Assembly: GCA_000727475.1 (NCBI GenBank)
Contig: KL647322.1
Coordinates: forward strand, 807,975-871,974
DNA length: 64,000 bases
Direction: 5' to 3'
Source of the DNA: Sarcocystis neurona
Taxonomy: Eukaryota > Apicomplexa > Conoidasida > Eucoccidiorida > Sarcocystidae
The translations under genes and the position numbers were made by a program. This document shows, piece by piece, positions 34,243-46,968 of the stretch. How positions within the stretch are numbered: position 1 is the first letter of the stretch; every line of letters begins with the position of its first letter. The notes beneath the pieces are model-generated. The model was not told the origin of the DNA. It ran no database searches and worked only from the letters and a program-made list of their open reading frames with translations.

Positions 34243-37200
34243 GTTCTAGAGGTCATGATGGTGTCAGCAGCGCCTCGCATCTGGTGGCCTGTGCAGCGAG
34301 GGAAATCTTCAACAATGACGCCGACGGCAGCCTATCCATTCATGAGGACAATAAACGCAACCCACCGTACGTACATACTTGAATATTCCAGGCGGGCACC
34401 GGTTTTCCCAGTAATGTAAACCATGTACATGTGTATATATGAAAAAAAAAAAAGCTGCACGCCTGCGTCAGCTGCTACAAAGTTCAGATCCTCGTATTGC
34501 AACCCCACGCAAGGACGCCTGCCGCGCCCCACGTTTCTGCAGCACGTGCGCTGCCAGCTGCTGCCCTGTTTGTGTGTACCGATGGGACATGAAAGGGCTA
34601 ATCTCTTTCAAGCACTACCTATTCGCTCTGTCTGCACGTTTATGAATGTATATGTGTACTCAGCGAAACACTCCTACTCCAGGTGAAACACGTGCTTTCT
34701 CCCGCGTGCCTGTCTCTTCGCTACAGGTGTCTTCCAACACTGAGACCCTCGTCAGTTCAACACAGAGGGCAAGCTGACGCGCAAAGAATGTCGAGGCAGC
34801 ATATATTCGCTTTCGAATTACTGAGCAATGTCGAAAAAAAAGGGGGGAAGACTGCTGTTAGCTTGCCCATGATCAAACGTCATATTCGCTGTTGTCGCAT
34901 GTGCGTATGAAATCATACATACATCTGTACATCTCACTGTTCATAAGCGTGCAGATCACAGTACAATGTACAATCGATGCCGCGTGCAATCTCATTTCAC
35001 GAGCTGTGTCTGCAGCAGTACAGAGCACCCCACCGCAGTGCGATGTTTCGCCGACACGTGAGTGACCTGGCACAGATAGGCATGTGGGTACGTTCATGTC
35101 CACACAAGAGTAAAGCCTGCTCTGTCAGTTGTTTTCTCAAGTACCTGGGGTGACCGCCAGTGCCACGCAGCACATAGCCTCAATCAAAACGCGCAGGCCA
35201 CGTAAAGCAAGTATGGCATCAGGTGAGTGAACTGCTGACAACGTGAAGCTTAGGACTCGATAATATGCAAGGGGAGGAGACTGAAAGCAGCAGAATCCTA
35301 CCGTCCAGTTCATGTGACGAACGGAGTGTAACACTGATACGGTTGACACGCGCCGGAATTCCCTCCGAAGACGTAGCTACCCATCTGCAGTTGTAAGAAT
35401 TGTCTCCACAGTCGTAGAAGTACACATCCGTGTAACATATGCATGCGTATATGTATACACTTGATCAGAATAATATTAGGAGGCGTCAGGCGCGTCTCCT
35501 GAATTAGACCCGTATTCAATATAAGCAGGCCTACTCATAAATATATATATATATATATACATGTGTATGTATGTATATGTATACATACGTGCGTATATGC
35601 AGATGCAGAGGTATGTGCCCACGGTTCATTTTATACTCACGTAAGTAGTGACAAAGCAACTTGACTCAGAGACTAGACACGCCTACAGCTGCATGTCAAC
35701 GCAGAAATGCTCCGGGCAGCTTTTCAGTGCATCCAGTGTAGAAGAACTGTACTAGAACTCCGGTCTCTTGGGGCGCCTGCGTGCTGCCTAAGCGTCATGG
35801 AGAGACTCTTTAGGCACCTAACTATGCAGCATCACTTCGGATCGCGTCTTTTAGAAGGTGCCGAGTGCGTGTAATTGTTTTCCTTTGAAAAAATTACACT
35901 GCGTTCTACTGACTGGCGGACGAAGAGGTAGAATCTTCTTTTGCTGTCTACTCTTCAGGTGAGGACTTCTTCGACAGCAGCAGCACGAAAGCAGAGCCGA
36001 CGCAGCAGATCACGGCGGTGCGCATCGCAGGTAGAAAAGATTCAGCCTCAGTCGACAGCAGCTCCCAGGGGAAACACAGCGACAACGAAGTCAACGGCTT
36101 ACAATATCCAGGGTCGGAAGGTAACGCAGCCACAGACCCCACAGTAACATTAGCAGCGACGGGGCGAATGTCACTAAGAGAGACAACCGCAGTACCAAAG
36201 CTGGCAACAACAGTGACTACGACGGCCGGAGACTCACACATAGAAGGCGTGGGGAACGACGGACAGCCACGCAACGCAGAAACTGGTGCTGAGGAAGGGG
36301 AGGGAGTGACAGGAGCGTTTACACTGACACCGCCTCAAGAGACGGCTGGAGGGCCAAGCGTGACTTTTCAAGCCGATAATAGGCAACCGACGAAAGAAGA
36401 CGATTCCAGCAACGTTAAAACTCCTCGATCGAGAGTTGACGAATTACCAGGCACCCAAGTAGGTCTCCGTGTCTCTGGGCATACATAGCTGATCAAAGGA
36501 AAGCAAACAACGTAAAACCGTGCTTATACGACGACGACTTTTATGATGCCGTCATCTGGAAAATCGTAAAGTTGTACGAAGAAGGAGTCTGCATGCACTC
36601 ACGATAAAACACAGTGGATGACACATTGACATCTTACGCAACTGGTACAAATGTGAGTGTTATGACCGTCAGGAGCAGAGTTGGCTTATACCACGGTGAA
36701 AGCCTTAGGACTGTGCGCGAGGAGGGTATGTATATGCAGCCAGTCCGTACTCTCCTATATACGCAAATAGGTGAAGTATCCGCTCACATCTTTGTATGTG
36801 CCTACCCCTAAATTCGCATGCCTTTCCTTTCTTCACCGAAGCGTCTTATGGTAATGGCCTCATACTCACGAACATAGTGCAATGTCACACATCCACTTTC
36901 TATGCCTCCTGGAAGGACCACCGCCTTACAACGGATCCGATATTGATATCAGAGTGAAACCGCAGCAGCTCCTGACGCGGCACATGAAGTAGGTCGTATC
37001 CCTTACCTACCTGACTTTCGTTTGTCTGTCTACTTTGTTTCCCACTGAGCACGTACAGACAGACACACACGGACACATGTATAGACAACAGGAGCACAAG
37101 CAGATACGGAAGCGTATGTAGGCTGCAGATGGGCCCGACTGAGCGCATAGAGTTACACTATACGAAAAACCATGGGCGGAGTCCGCAACTCACTGCGGCT

Positions 37201-40200
37201 ACGTGTGTCTTTGATGTGTCCTAGACGTCAGTGTATGACGACAAGTAATATCCGCTGCAACTGCACGCAAGCGTAGCTGGATGAAAACGGGTCCTTCGGA
37301 AACCGCGCTGAAAAACGAGCTCGTGGGTGTGTCGTGAAACACGTTCACGCAGATGCACACCCGTGGATTAGATCGCTTAATGTAAGTGAGAACATGGGCA
37401 CGCAGGTCTCCAGATGCAGTTACGCATGGCAATCTATTGCACAGAAATGTGTCGTGGTGTTTTTCAGTCCGTGAAAGCATGTCAACCTAGACGTCATTTT
37501 GTATTCGCGTACAGTGCCACCACCACGTGCGACACGAGCTTGTGACCGAGGTGCTCTAGTTCGTCTATCCGCAGGTGGCTCAAGTTAAAAAACTCTTTGC
37601 TGACTTCGCAAAAGATGGGGAAGACGTTCTTCAGATAGACCAAGTCGAAACAATACTTAGGAATATGGGGTAGGTGACAACGGTTCCCCAGAACGCATGC
37701 TAGTACATATTCTCGATTGCCCACACACCCGCGACAGTTCCAGTGAAGATTTTCCTGCATGTCCACACCTACCCTAGCTCTACCGAGGGTCGGAGGACCA
37801 GTTATCAAAAATTCAGTGTATCTGCGTCCTGCCTCGAAACTCTCACACACAGCTGCTGAGCCACCGAAATTTCATGTCATCCGCACGCGATGAGTAGGTT
37901 GAAATAGCAAGTTCGGTACCACCTTCCTGCACATACGTATGTGCCCCTAAGTGTTCACAGCCCTCACTCCCTGCGTATAGGAGCCTCTTTCTGCCTTTCG
38001 ATAAAGAAACCACAAGTCACTTTCAACTGTGTTACGGACCCCCTTTGACTCCAGTGTACGTGATAACCTCTGCTACGGAAGCTAGTCTACCTACGTTGTA
38101 TGTACTTGTAGACACATATGGGTGTGAGGTAAGGCAGAACTGACACGCAGACCTGGTCAATCGACGTTGGCGTCCGGGCATCGCATTTGAAGCACTCGTG
38201 AGCGCACATCACGAATTAATCGAGTAGGTGAACTATTTGAGAAGCATGCAAATCTGTGCGTTTGACCGTTTATATCAACACAGGTGTTCGCCCGAAACTG
38301 TTGAAGCAATACCTTTTCCTGCACACTTTTGAGGACCCAAGTTTGCACCACCCGTATGTGCACGACTATAGGCGCAAAAAAGGAGAACTACGTGCTACAG
38401 CAACAGACTGTTTACTGCTATGGACGCAATCGCACCCATGAAGCTGCACGCAGATATATATACAAGGGTACGTTCATGGTATGTATACAACCACTTTTAT
38501 GTGTGGCCGCGCAAAAATACAATCTGCAAGCATGTGTTCGACATGCACAGACGGATAATGCCTTAGGCGGTAATCTAAAGATTCCGCGACAAACTGTCGT
38601 CACATTATACTGCGTGCGGCCTTTACAATCTCGCGCTGAAGAACAGATTTCTCTGGTTTTTCTGCAAAGAACGCTTTACCGAAAAATGTTTCTATGCCGC
38701 TCTCAGGCATACAATTCCACGAGGCCTCATAGAAGAAGCATTCCTACATTATGATGCGGGCTTTGATGGCGGACTCGCTCAAAATGACTTGATCCACTTA
38801 GTCGAGGTAGGCGGGTCACACCGCGGAGTGTGCTGTCCCTGAAACAGATGCGCTTTATACGTTCACGCCTGGGCGTGGCAGGTTGAAAGCATTTCTGTGC
38901 TTTTGCAAGCGTGTTAACGCCGCAGTACGTTCTCTGTTAATACACACGTATATCAATGTGAATAGATACGTCTTCCGTCACGGGCGTGGCGCCAGTAACT
39001 TCTCCATGAAGCTCGACTCTGTACGACAGAGTGACATCTGGTAACCGTTACGAGGAAGCGCCAAGGTCCGTCCTCAATTTTTTCGTTCACTTGCACGTGT
39101 ACGTATATATAAATATATGTACGCATAGAGGTACTGACTACTGCCGTCTTTTACGCTGGCGTATGTGTATGCATGTTCCAAGAGAAAAATTGTGTATCTC
39201 TAGTTGCACGTGTACACACATGCGAGTTTCGCATTTTAGAGGGTGACAGGCAGCAGCACTGGGAAAGCAGTAGAGGCCTCAGAGCAAGCAATGTGGTTTC
39301 ACGGTACACCGCAGTGACTGCTGATACTGAGGAACGGTACAGTGCACGCCGTGCATGCTACCTCTCGAACAGGGACACCTTTCGCTATCCCGGAGGATAG
39401 CAATTAGGAACCCAGACATTCCAGAAGATGCGTGGATGACCGCATATTTAGCTGTGGTCGTATTAGTGGGCTCACAGCTACACGCGCGCACGTACACGCG
39501 GAAGCGAACTTGTTCATCCACAGACCCGTAGGCAGACGCAGCCGTCAACCGTCAAAGTTATCCGAAGTGATGGTTCTGGCTACATTGTGAGTAACGGGTC
39601 CGGAATTTGTTTGCCCCCGGCACAGTAAGTAGTGTTAATGCGTAATAGTACGGAACGGTGAGTGAGCCTGCTGCCACACGCAGATTCGTACCTCAACCTA
39701 CATGTGTACACAAAGATACATATCTGCGACAGACGTCCTGACGTTTGTGGAAGTCCTCAAAACTGTAGAAACAAACCGTTTCTTGGTTGTCAACATGGTA
39801 ACCTGAGTATACATACGTATATACATACATACATACATACATACATAGAGAGAGATGTGTGTTAGTACATGTTAAAAGGAGAAATAACTCGAATATAACC
39901 TTAAATGTATTCTTGTCCACCCACAGCAGAGTGTTTGTCCTAAGAATCACGATACTAGGAAGTAGTGCCTACTACCACTTTGTTTCCTGACGTTCTGCAG
40001 CGTAACTCTCTTTCAACAGTGTCTTCGTCGGGATTTTCTGCTTCCTTCTGAAATGCAGGGGTGTAAACGCTGTGCTTCTTCGAGCTCTGATTTCACGCTC
40101 GCGAACAAACTCTACGGCCCTGTGTCGACCGCCTATTCCGTTTTTCTTGTCACTCTACCTGTTTCGTCTTACCCTACTTCGTGTTCTTTCCTCGGCTCGC

Positions 40201-40707
40201 CTCTAGATCGTTGTCTTCTGATCTGTGTCTGCAGCCAACTTTTAATCCCTGCGTACGCGTGTTCGCATGGCTGTAGCGTGAAGATCCTTTCTAAATGTTG
40301 AATACACAATTGCGACGTTGAGTATCTCAAGGCGGCAGCACCGCGTTGTATTTTCCCCCATGCTGATCCTGTAGGATATAGAGACTAATGCGAAGCAAAA
40401 GCAGAGGTTAGTGGATACCTTTGCAGTTTTGGATGTAGATAACACGGGCCTCATCGACGTAGCCTTTCTTCGTACGCTGCTATGTGGTGACCCGGCCGGC
40501 GGCGAAACTGTTTTTTGCTTCGGTGAAGCGCCATTAAGCGAGGCGGAATTTACGCATTTTATGACAGAAGCTCGTGCAACACCAGATGGGCGCCTGGACT
40601 ACAGAGAGTTCGTTCACAATTTTCTATTTAAAAAACCCGTAGAGCCAGCCACAAAACCTGCCCGACAACGTCGCGGAAAGCGAATCGACAAGAAAAAGAA
40701 ACCTTAA
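34243..40707 (+). CDS. Multi-exon EF-hand (calmodulin-superfamily) protein
   Basis: The best-supported exons are 35959-36458, 37575-37669, 38707-38806 and 40375-40707. All have AG/GT borders and their phases join (0, 2, 0). Exon 35959-36458 encodes a polar Thr/Gly/Glu-rich linker. The next gives a degenerate EF-hand ending in QVETILRNMG. The third has a calcium-loop-like YDAGFDGGLAQND. The last contains FAVLDVDNTGLIDVAF and TPDGRLDYREF and ends in a Lys/Arg tail at the stop, 40705-40707. Two upstream fragments look like further EF-hands: 34311-34346 encodes a canonical loop (NNDADGSLSIHE) and 34756 onward encodes FNTEGKLTRKE. The exact joins of these two are uncertain, and the donor after the second (GAAT|GTCGAG) is weak although its phase fits exon 35959. 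The paired degenerate hands resemble flagellar EFCAB2/DRC8-type proteins, a loose inference. The start codon was not found. Confidence 0.7.
35539..35620. repeat. Short (TA)n/(TATG)n run
   Basis: An ATATAT run followed by TATGTATG steps, within the intron before exon 35959 of the EF-hand gene. One of the few simple repeats in the repeat-poor segment. Confidence 0.85.
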
Positions 40708-43288
40708 ATGGTGACCGATGCTTCTCAGTACGCAGAGGTGGGAACTGTGACGATGATTGTCTTTTCGATGTACTGCCAGCCCCTCTAAAGTCACGCAGAC
40801 AATGCGCAGGGCCGCGGTAGTGATTGCGGAAGTCGAGGACAGTATCTACCTCGGTGTCAAAGATGCCCAGATGCCTTGCATGTTCAAGTTCGTTTATGCT
40901 GGCTTGCAGAACTCGAAACGTTGGCATGGGGCTTGAATTTTACCGGTTGTCTCTCCTGAACACGTATGCACGCGCTCTCTGTTTCTGTGCACAAACGTTC
41001 TAATTACTCAGGTACGGAAGGACATACCGCGTGATGCCCAGTGCTAAACAGTTGTTCCGGCGTAGGCACGAATCTTGCAGACTCTACACAGCATACGAAC
41101 TTAAGTGTGCGTGTCTCACTTTACTCTGTACCTCTGACTCGAAAGGGGTTCTATCGATATGATTGACGCTTTGCTTCACTCGTTGAAGAACAACACGTAA
41201 ATAAATCTACGACATATTCGACCTGCCCGACGGCTTCAGCTGTAGTCAGTGGAAACCTGGTGGGGTTTAGAGCACGCGTGCTGTAACTCGTCCAAATTTC
41301 AGTGTTTGTATTCTACTTCGTGAGAAGTGAAGCAGATGGAGTGTCTTGCTCCACTTTCTAAAATGAACTGCGGTATGTTACTTGAAGTAATTCTCGATGT
41401 GGGATTCACCACCGGAACAGTCAATAATGGGGCGTAACATGCAGAAGCTTGCTGCGTTACCGCCAGCATCACTCAAGGTGGCGAAGTTACTTTGCAAGCA
41501 TGCAAGTTAAACTTTCCCTTGAAATGCTCAATTAGTACGAAAGAACCGTTGGCGGTATACTATAATAGATCGTGTGGAGTACTTGGACAGTTTTGAGCGT
41601 ACTACTGATTGGCTTGCACCGAGGAGGTGGAGCAGTCCTGTGTGTTGGTTGCCGCACATAGACGTTTCAAGGCTCACAATGCAGTTGGAGAAGAAAAAAG
41701 ACCGAGGGGACATGGACATCTGCAAAGAAGGGAACATTACAGCTCAGGAGCGCGCATCTTCGCATTGCCGATTCAGAAGTTGCAACGAGCCATACCTAGC
41801 TACGTATAATAACGTGGCCACATACGTGAATCTGAGTAGATTTACAGCAGCAGAACACCTGAGTGAAGCGGCGCCACTTGGACAACACTCGGGCGAGTCC
41901 CTCCAGAAGCCGGGTAGCAGCAGTGCCTTCATGGACTGGTATAACGCGCGGCACCCACACACAAAGAGTTGTTCCGTGCAGTCCTACCACGCCATACGAG
42001 GCACGTAACTGTACAGACAACGCAGACGCAACACTACCAAAAAATTCCTTCCACTAGACATTTGAACAACGTACTGCGTTCGTACGTCCACTACTGTGAC
42101 GGCGTATGCTCCAGCGTGCTCGTGGCCCCGGTGGCGCACACGTGCGCGTACCTGTGTAACACCAGCACGTGTGCACCATCGTCACCTGTGGCAGTCGTGG
42201 TGTGCTCACTCAAAATACGCATATATATACGTATAAATTCGTACGGATATGTGTACTGAAGTACCAGTTCCAGGGGGGGGGGGTGTACTGGTGCGTCTTG
42301 ACATTTTGACCGTGGCCGCGTCTTCGGCGGATGGCTGGTGGCGGATCTAGTGGCGCTCTCTCGGACGCAGTTTGCTCCTGGTGGCAGTACAGAGCTTCGA
42401 ATGTTTTCTCGTTCCCCGTTCCGCGCCCCGTAGACAACTCTTTTTTCGCACTGACTCCCAGAAGTCTACTCAGAATCGCTGTGATACCCCATCGAGGCAG
42501 CGACTTCAAAATAACCGACGGATATTGGCGAAGTGTCCCGCGTAGAACGTGGCATTCATTCACGGGTGTCCCCCACCAGCCCGGAGAGGAAGATCAGGGT
42601 ATTCACTGACACTGGCTGTGCGACCTTGTGTGTCTTGTTCTTACTGACACGAAACGCACGGGCGCCTCGCGTACTCGGAAGATTTTCTTTTTCGACGTTG
42701 TCCAATTAAAGCCACCTCGAGCGTGGGAACTGCTTTTCTCTTCTTCGTGGCCGAGGACGTTTCAACTGCCCTATGCAACGAGAAAGACGCACTCCCACTC
42801 CTGCCATCGAAGGATCACGGACGACCGACAACCAGCCAACCCTCCTGCCACCCTGCATCATCACGTACAATCAGAAAGTGGCTCACACCGGAATAAACAT
42901 TCGATCCCCCCGTCAGCCGCAAAGAGTAAGAGACGTAGCACCTGGTGGAGGAGGGCCAGGAAGACAGGCGACGACACCAACACCAGCTTTTCTTCGGCCG
43001 CATCCGTGCTGCGTCCTCAGACTCTGCGAGCGAAGATCAGTGTTTCTTTGTTTTCTGGGTTCATTTAAGGCCCTCTTCCCTCCTTTTCGGTTTTCCTGTT
43101 TCACGAGGGGATGTGTGCATTCTGCGTCACTATCATTTTTTTGTAGGCCTTTTGTTGTGAGTGAAACTCAGTACGGTCCGTACTGAGGCTTCTGCCTTTG
43201 CTGGTACGGAAAAAACAACGCGCTCCTCAGTTTCATTTGGGTTTTTGCGGCACTGTTATGACAAGGGGTGGGCGTCTTCCATCCACCA
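40708..43288. other. Mostly unassigned; one weak open frame
   Basis: An ATG-started frame at 42331-42609 (+) encodes 92 residues of mixed composition with no domain I know. It could be an exon of the small secreted candidate that follows. A G-run at about 42275-42283 lies just upstream. Otherwise only short frames on both strands. Confidence 0.35.
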
Positions 43289-43570
43289 ATGCAATGGTCG
43301 ACACTGTTTGTTCTTGTCGTCGCCGTCAAAACGGATGCAAAGACCCTTTACGATCCCAGTTTTGACAGAGTCGCTGCACTTCAAAATCCCCCGGACACAA
43401 CGCGGACCTCACTTGTCTCCACTGACGCACCTCGCGTGTACCGCCGCACGATCCACGACCCCCTGGTTGCGAAACGCACAGTGCACCCTTCTACAGCCTT
43501 CTGTAACCGACAACGCTCTGCTATCTCTCTGCAACCGCAGTCGATGTTGAGCACTTTCAGTGCTTCGTGA
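43289..43570 (+). CDS. Small putative secreted protein
   Basis: From the ATG at 43289 a 93-residue frame starts MQWSTLFVLVVAVKTDAKT. This is a compact signal peptide with a plausible cleavage after the Thr-Asp-Ala. The mature part is polar and basic, has one Cys, and shows no transmembrane segment or known domain. The sequence before the ATG is open for a few more codons, but starting at 43289 puts the hydrophobic core at the N-terminus. A chance frame remains possible, since the region just outside the repeat-rich block has no other gene to anchor it. Confidence 0.35.
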   Translation: MQWSTLFVLVVAVKTDAKTLYDPSFDRVAALQNPPDTTRTSLVSTDAPRVYRRTIHDPLVAKRTVHPSTAFCNRQRSAISLQPQSMLSTFSAS

Positions 43571-44586
43571 GAGCACGGGACACTATGCCCCGCCGCGTGA
43601 ATTCGCCACAGTCTCCTCAGTTGCCTTTCCGGTTCTGCAGTGCCCTTCGCGGTCCCCTACGTACATGTCCCGGTACAGCCGACTTCTCCAAGCATCGTCT
43701 ACGACTGTAGCGAAAGGCTACCCACGCATGCGCTCCAGCGCATTCGGTCGCGTATGTGTACGGCTACTGCGCTCGATGTGTGTTAGCGGATTCAGTTGGC
43801 ATATGCCTTTGTGAGGCTGCCGGATTTCAGTAGAAGGCGAGAAGTAAAGCAGACGAGCTAGCGAGACAGTCTTTGAAGGCTTGCGCAAAGCGCCGTTCAA
43901 TTCCGCTGCCGATTGTTCGGCGAGGCAGACGTTACAAGACGAGACGAAGCAGATTTGCAACTAAAACCTCCCCCGAGGGTGCTCGTTTTCCTGCAACCTC
44001 ACTACTCGTATACGCAAACGTCTATGTGGACCACCTGTAGTCGTATTCATACAGCTGCACCACTTGCAGCACAAGCGCTACTTCGCTTTCTCCCAGATTC
44101 TTGAATAACGATCCACGAGGCTGCGGACCACACGAGGGTAGTGCTTTAAGTAGGTGTCGTGAGCACGCCAGGAACACTCCTATTGATTTGCGATTCTGAG
44201 GTACGCTCGGCGTAGAGCGGTGGGCTTCCTCCCGTGACATCATTCCACAACGCCAGAGCAACCACTTTTTCGTCATACACTCCTTGTCACCGCTTCAACT
44301 GGCGACCGATCGAGTAATTCCGCACTTGTGCGTGCTGCGCAGGTATTGGGCTTCTTCACATACATTTCGTCGACGTGCACACCGGTCACACTGATACAGC
44401 AGTCTGAATACTCTCTGTCCAAATCTTCTAAGGAGACGTACGTCATCTTCTACATCCGCCGGTGGCAGCAGTTCCGGCGTGTCCCTCGTCAAGATTCAAG
44501 GGCGCATTGTGGATCTTTGCGTCACTTTGAAGGATTAGGTTGAGAACTGTTGCTTCTTTCGTGCCTCGCTCTACAATAAGCTTCCG
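43571..44586. other. No feature seen
   Basis: About 1 kb at the change from repeat-poor to repeat-rich sequence. Short overlapping frames on both strands; no supported gene. Confidence 0.5.
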
Positions 44587-46968
44587 ATGGAAGGTGTAGA
44601 GAATGCTCTCGCTAGCGGACTTTCCGTACTCTGTGCGCTCCTGCAGCGCGCAGCAGACGCTACGAATGGCGCGTCGTCGCTCTACGCGATTTCCCACGCA
44701 GGTCTCTCCAGCGTGCTGCCGGCATGGCTTCAACTACGCTTCTGGGAGCAGTCGCAGCTGCAGGGGCACCCCGCCCAGCAGCAGGACCAGCCGCAGCCTC
44801 CCCCGAACAGAGCAGCTGCAAGCATGGTAGCAAAAGTTGTTTTTTCTGCGGGTGTCATCTACGTGACGTTGATTGTTCTCTTCGAGCTGCTGAGTTCGCT
44901 TTGCCGTCGCGCCGCTCGTCGCTCCGCTCTTTTTAACCGAAGCGCCCACCCTCCGCACGAACTGCAGACGCGTCCGGAACAGGGAGACCCCGATCGCAAA
45001 CGAAGGTTGCGTGAAGAAGTTTCCCAAGGCCTGGGTGAAACGAAGACGACGGAAACATTGAAATCTGCTGCTGCTGCTTCCCCGGGTGCCGTGCAGCCCA
45101 CCACCGGCGTGCTGCTCGCTGGGGATAAAGAGCGTGGGAAGCACACATCCGAGGGCAAGCTGCAGGGGCAGCAGGCGCAGTGCAAGGGCAACATCAGCAG
45201 GGACTGCTTCTGCTTCGCAGCAGCACCAACAGCGGCAACGAAGGAGCGATGCGCAGCAGACTGTCGGAGCTCGCACACCAGCAGCGCTGCTGCAGCAACT
45301 TGTGGCAGCAACCTTGGAAGCTGTCCTACGACACAACCGGCCCAGCTGCTGCAGCAAGATGAAACAGCACACGAGCCCGTGCTGCTGCTGCATGCGCCTA
45401 AATGGTTTCTACTGACTACGTTTGTCAGCATGCTGTTCTGCAGTACTTCTGGATACGTAGCCCTCACTGCGCTAATTTTGCTGGTGGGTTACGCTGTCGT
45501 TTCTCTTCGTTTTGCCACGTGCATCAACGTACTAACGAGGGTTTTGCTGACGGGTTACGCTGTCGTTTCTCGTGTTGCCGCGTGCGTCAACGTATTAACG
45601 AGGGAAAGACCAAGCACGTCTAAAACAGGCGTCCCTAGGTTGTTGCAGTTTCTCCCTTCGCAGACCTGGCAGCTTCTCGTGGGTTCTCCTAGGTGCCTTA
45701 CGGACACAAAAAGAACAGTGTACGTGGTGTGCAGCCACAGGTCGTCCTCCTGCTCAGCCGCTACGGTTGTGTACATATAATTATTCGCGTATAGACGCAT
45801 ACACATACGCACATATACGTAGATGTTGGTACACATGCAAGCGCACAAACGTCTATAAGTGATTACTCAGTGTCTGCGTGATGAGGGGCGTGGGAAGAAC
45901 GCTGGTGGTGGGGCAAATAACGTGTCTGAACCTACTCGAAGGTGGTGTGTGTCTGTGTCTGTCTGTCTGCCTCTGTCTCTCGAAATGGAGAGAGATACAC
46001 ACGTATATTCAGGTGGCGGGGAGGTAAAATTTGTCAGAACCTGTCGTCCTCATATACACACACACACACGTATGCAAAGAAAATTCATCCATACATAAAA
46101 TTCACAGAGAAGAAGCGCATCTGAATTGACGTGCCTGTGCGTCAGTTTTCCCCGCATGCCACCGCGCGCCCGTGGAGTGTAGAAACGCGTCCCCAAGGCT
46201 GCAGGAAGGTGCTTCGCTGTAGCTGCTGCAGGTGGGTATTTTCTTGATGTCGAGGAGACGTCTTCCCTCCTCACCACTGCGTGAGAAAAGAGAACATGAA
46301 TGCCCTGTGCAGAAATGCCACGTGTGTCCAGTTGTGGGTGACTTTGTGTTGCTGCAGTGGCGCGACGACCCGTCTATGTTCGCCCACGTGCTGCGGCCTA
46401 CCTCTACATATAAGCCGCTTTCTGCTGCGATTCTCTGCCTAGCGGCCCTGGCGTCGACGCTGCAGCTCTTCAAAGGGCTGCTGGGTGGCGTCACCGCTCT
46501 CTGGACCGCCTTCAGCGGCGGCGCGAAGCGCCGCAACAGCAGCCCAAGCAGCAGCAGTCGTCCTGGCGACAAGAGCAGCAACTGCTACGACAGCAGCAGC
46601 AACGTTGACACCCCTCCGCACACGCAGAACAGCAGCCCCACCTTGAACAACAGCGACAACAGCACGAGACAGCCACCCGCTTCGCAGAGGTCCTCCTCAC
46701 CGTCTTGCCTGAAGCAGCTGCATCGCGTCTACCCACCTCTCTTCTTCACAGGCTGTCTGGCCAAAGGCGTCCCGTTCACGCATGCGCTGATAATTGTTTA
46801 TCTATTCGGGTTCGCTCTCAAGCAGCTCTCTCGCAGTGTCGCGCTGCTTTCCCAGCTCTACAACCGCAGCACGGCGACTGTCTTCCCTCCTGTCCACGTC
46901 ACAGCAGCAGCAGCATCAGCGCAGCAGCAGCAACACCCGCAGCCCCACCAGCACCAGACAGGCTTCAG
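44587..46968 (+). CDS. Putative multi-pass membrane protein, 5' exons
   Basis: Exon 1 opens with ATG at 44587 and contains a hydrophobic segment near residues 85-102 (FSAGVIYVTLIVLFELL). A long Ala/Gln/Ser/Thr-rich polar region follows, with a second hydrophobic segment ending at a possible donor (CTG|GTGGGT, exon end 45483). Exon 2 may start after GTTGCTGCAG at 46358 (or AAA at 46313, same phase) and end at a strong donor (TTCAG|GTACGT, 46968). It encodes hydrophobic stretches (AAILCLAALASTL and ALIIVYLFGFAL) around a Ser/Asn-rich loop. Exon 2 ends in phase 2, so at least one more exon should follow. It might be a separate gene or an N-terminal extension of the desaturase downstream. The exon frames have normal amino-acid mixture outside the Ser/Gln runs. 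Family not recognised. Confidence 0.5.
45476..45604 (+). repeat. In-frame 66/63-bp duplication
   Basis: Two tandem copies both encode LL-x-GYAVVS...A-x-C-x-NVLTR, at 45476 and 45542. The lengths are multiples of three and the substitutions are mostly conservative, suggesting translation. However, the first copy contains the proposed donor CTG|GTGGGT, so either the exon continues through the repeat or the duplication lies just inside the intron. Confidence 0.7.

Larger units (their letters stand above)
9200..44500. other. Repeat-poor (P-like) segment
   Basis: Between these approximate limits there are no long CAG/CTG tracts. The few microsatellites are short, such as (TA)n near 35,539 and TACA repeats near 39,820-39,846. 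On both sides simple repeats occur every few hundred bases. This matches the R/P segmentation known in Eimeria chromosomes. Limits are good to perhaps 500 bases. Confidence 0.75.
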
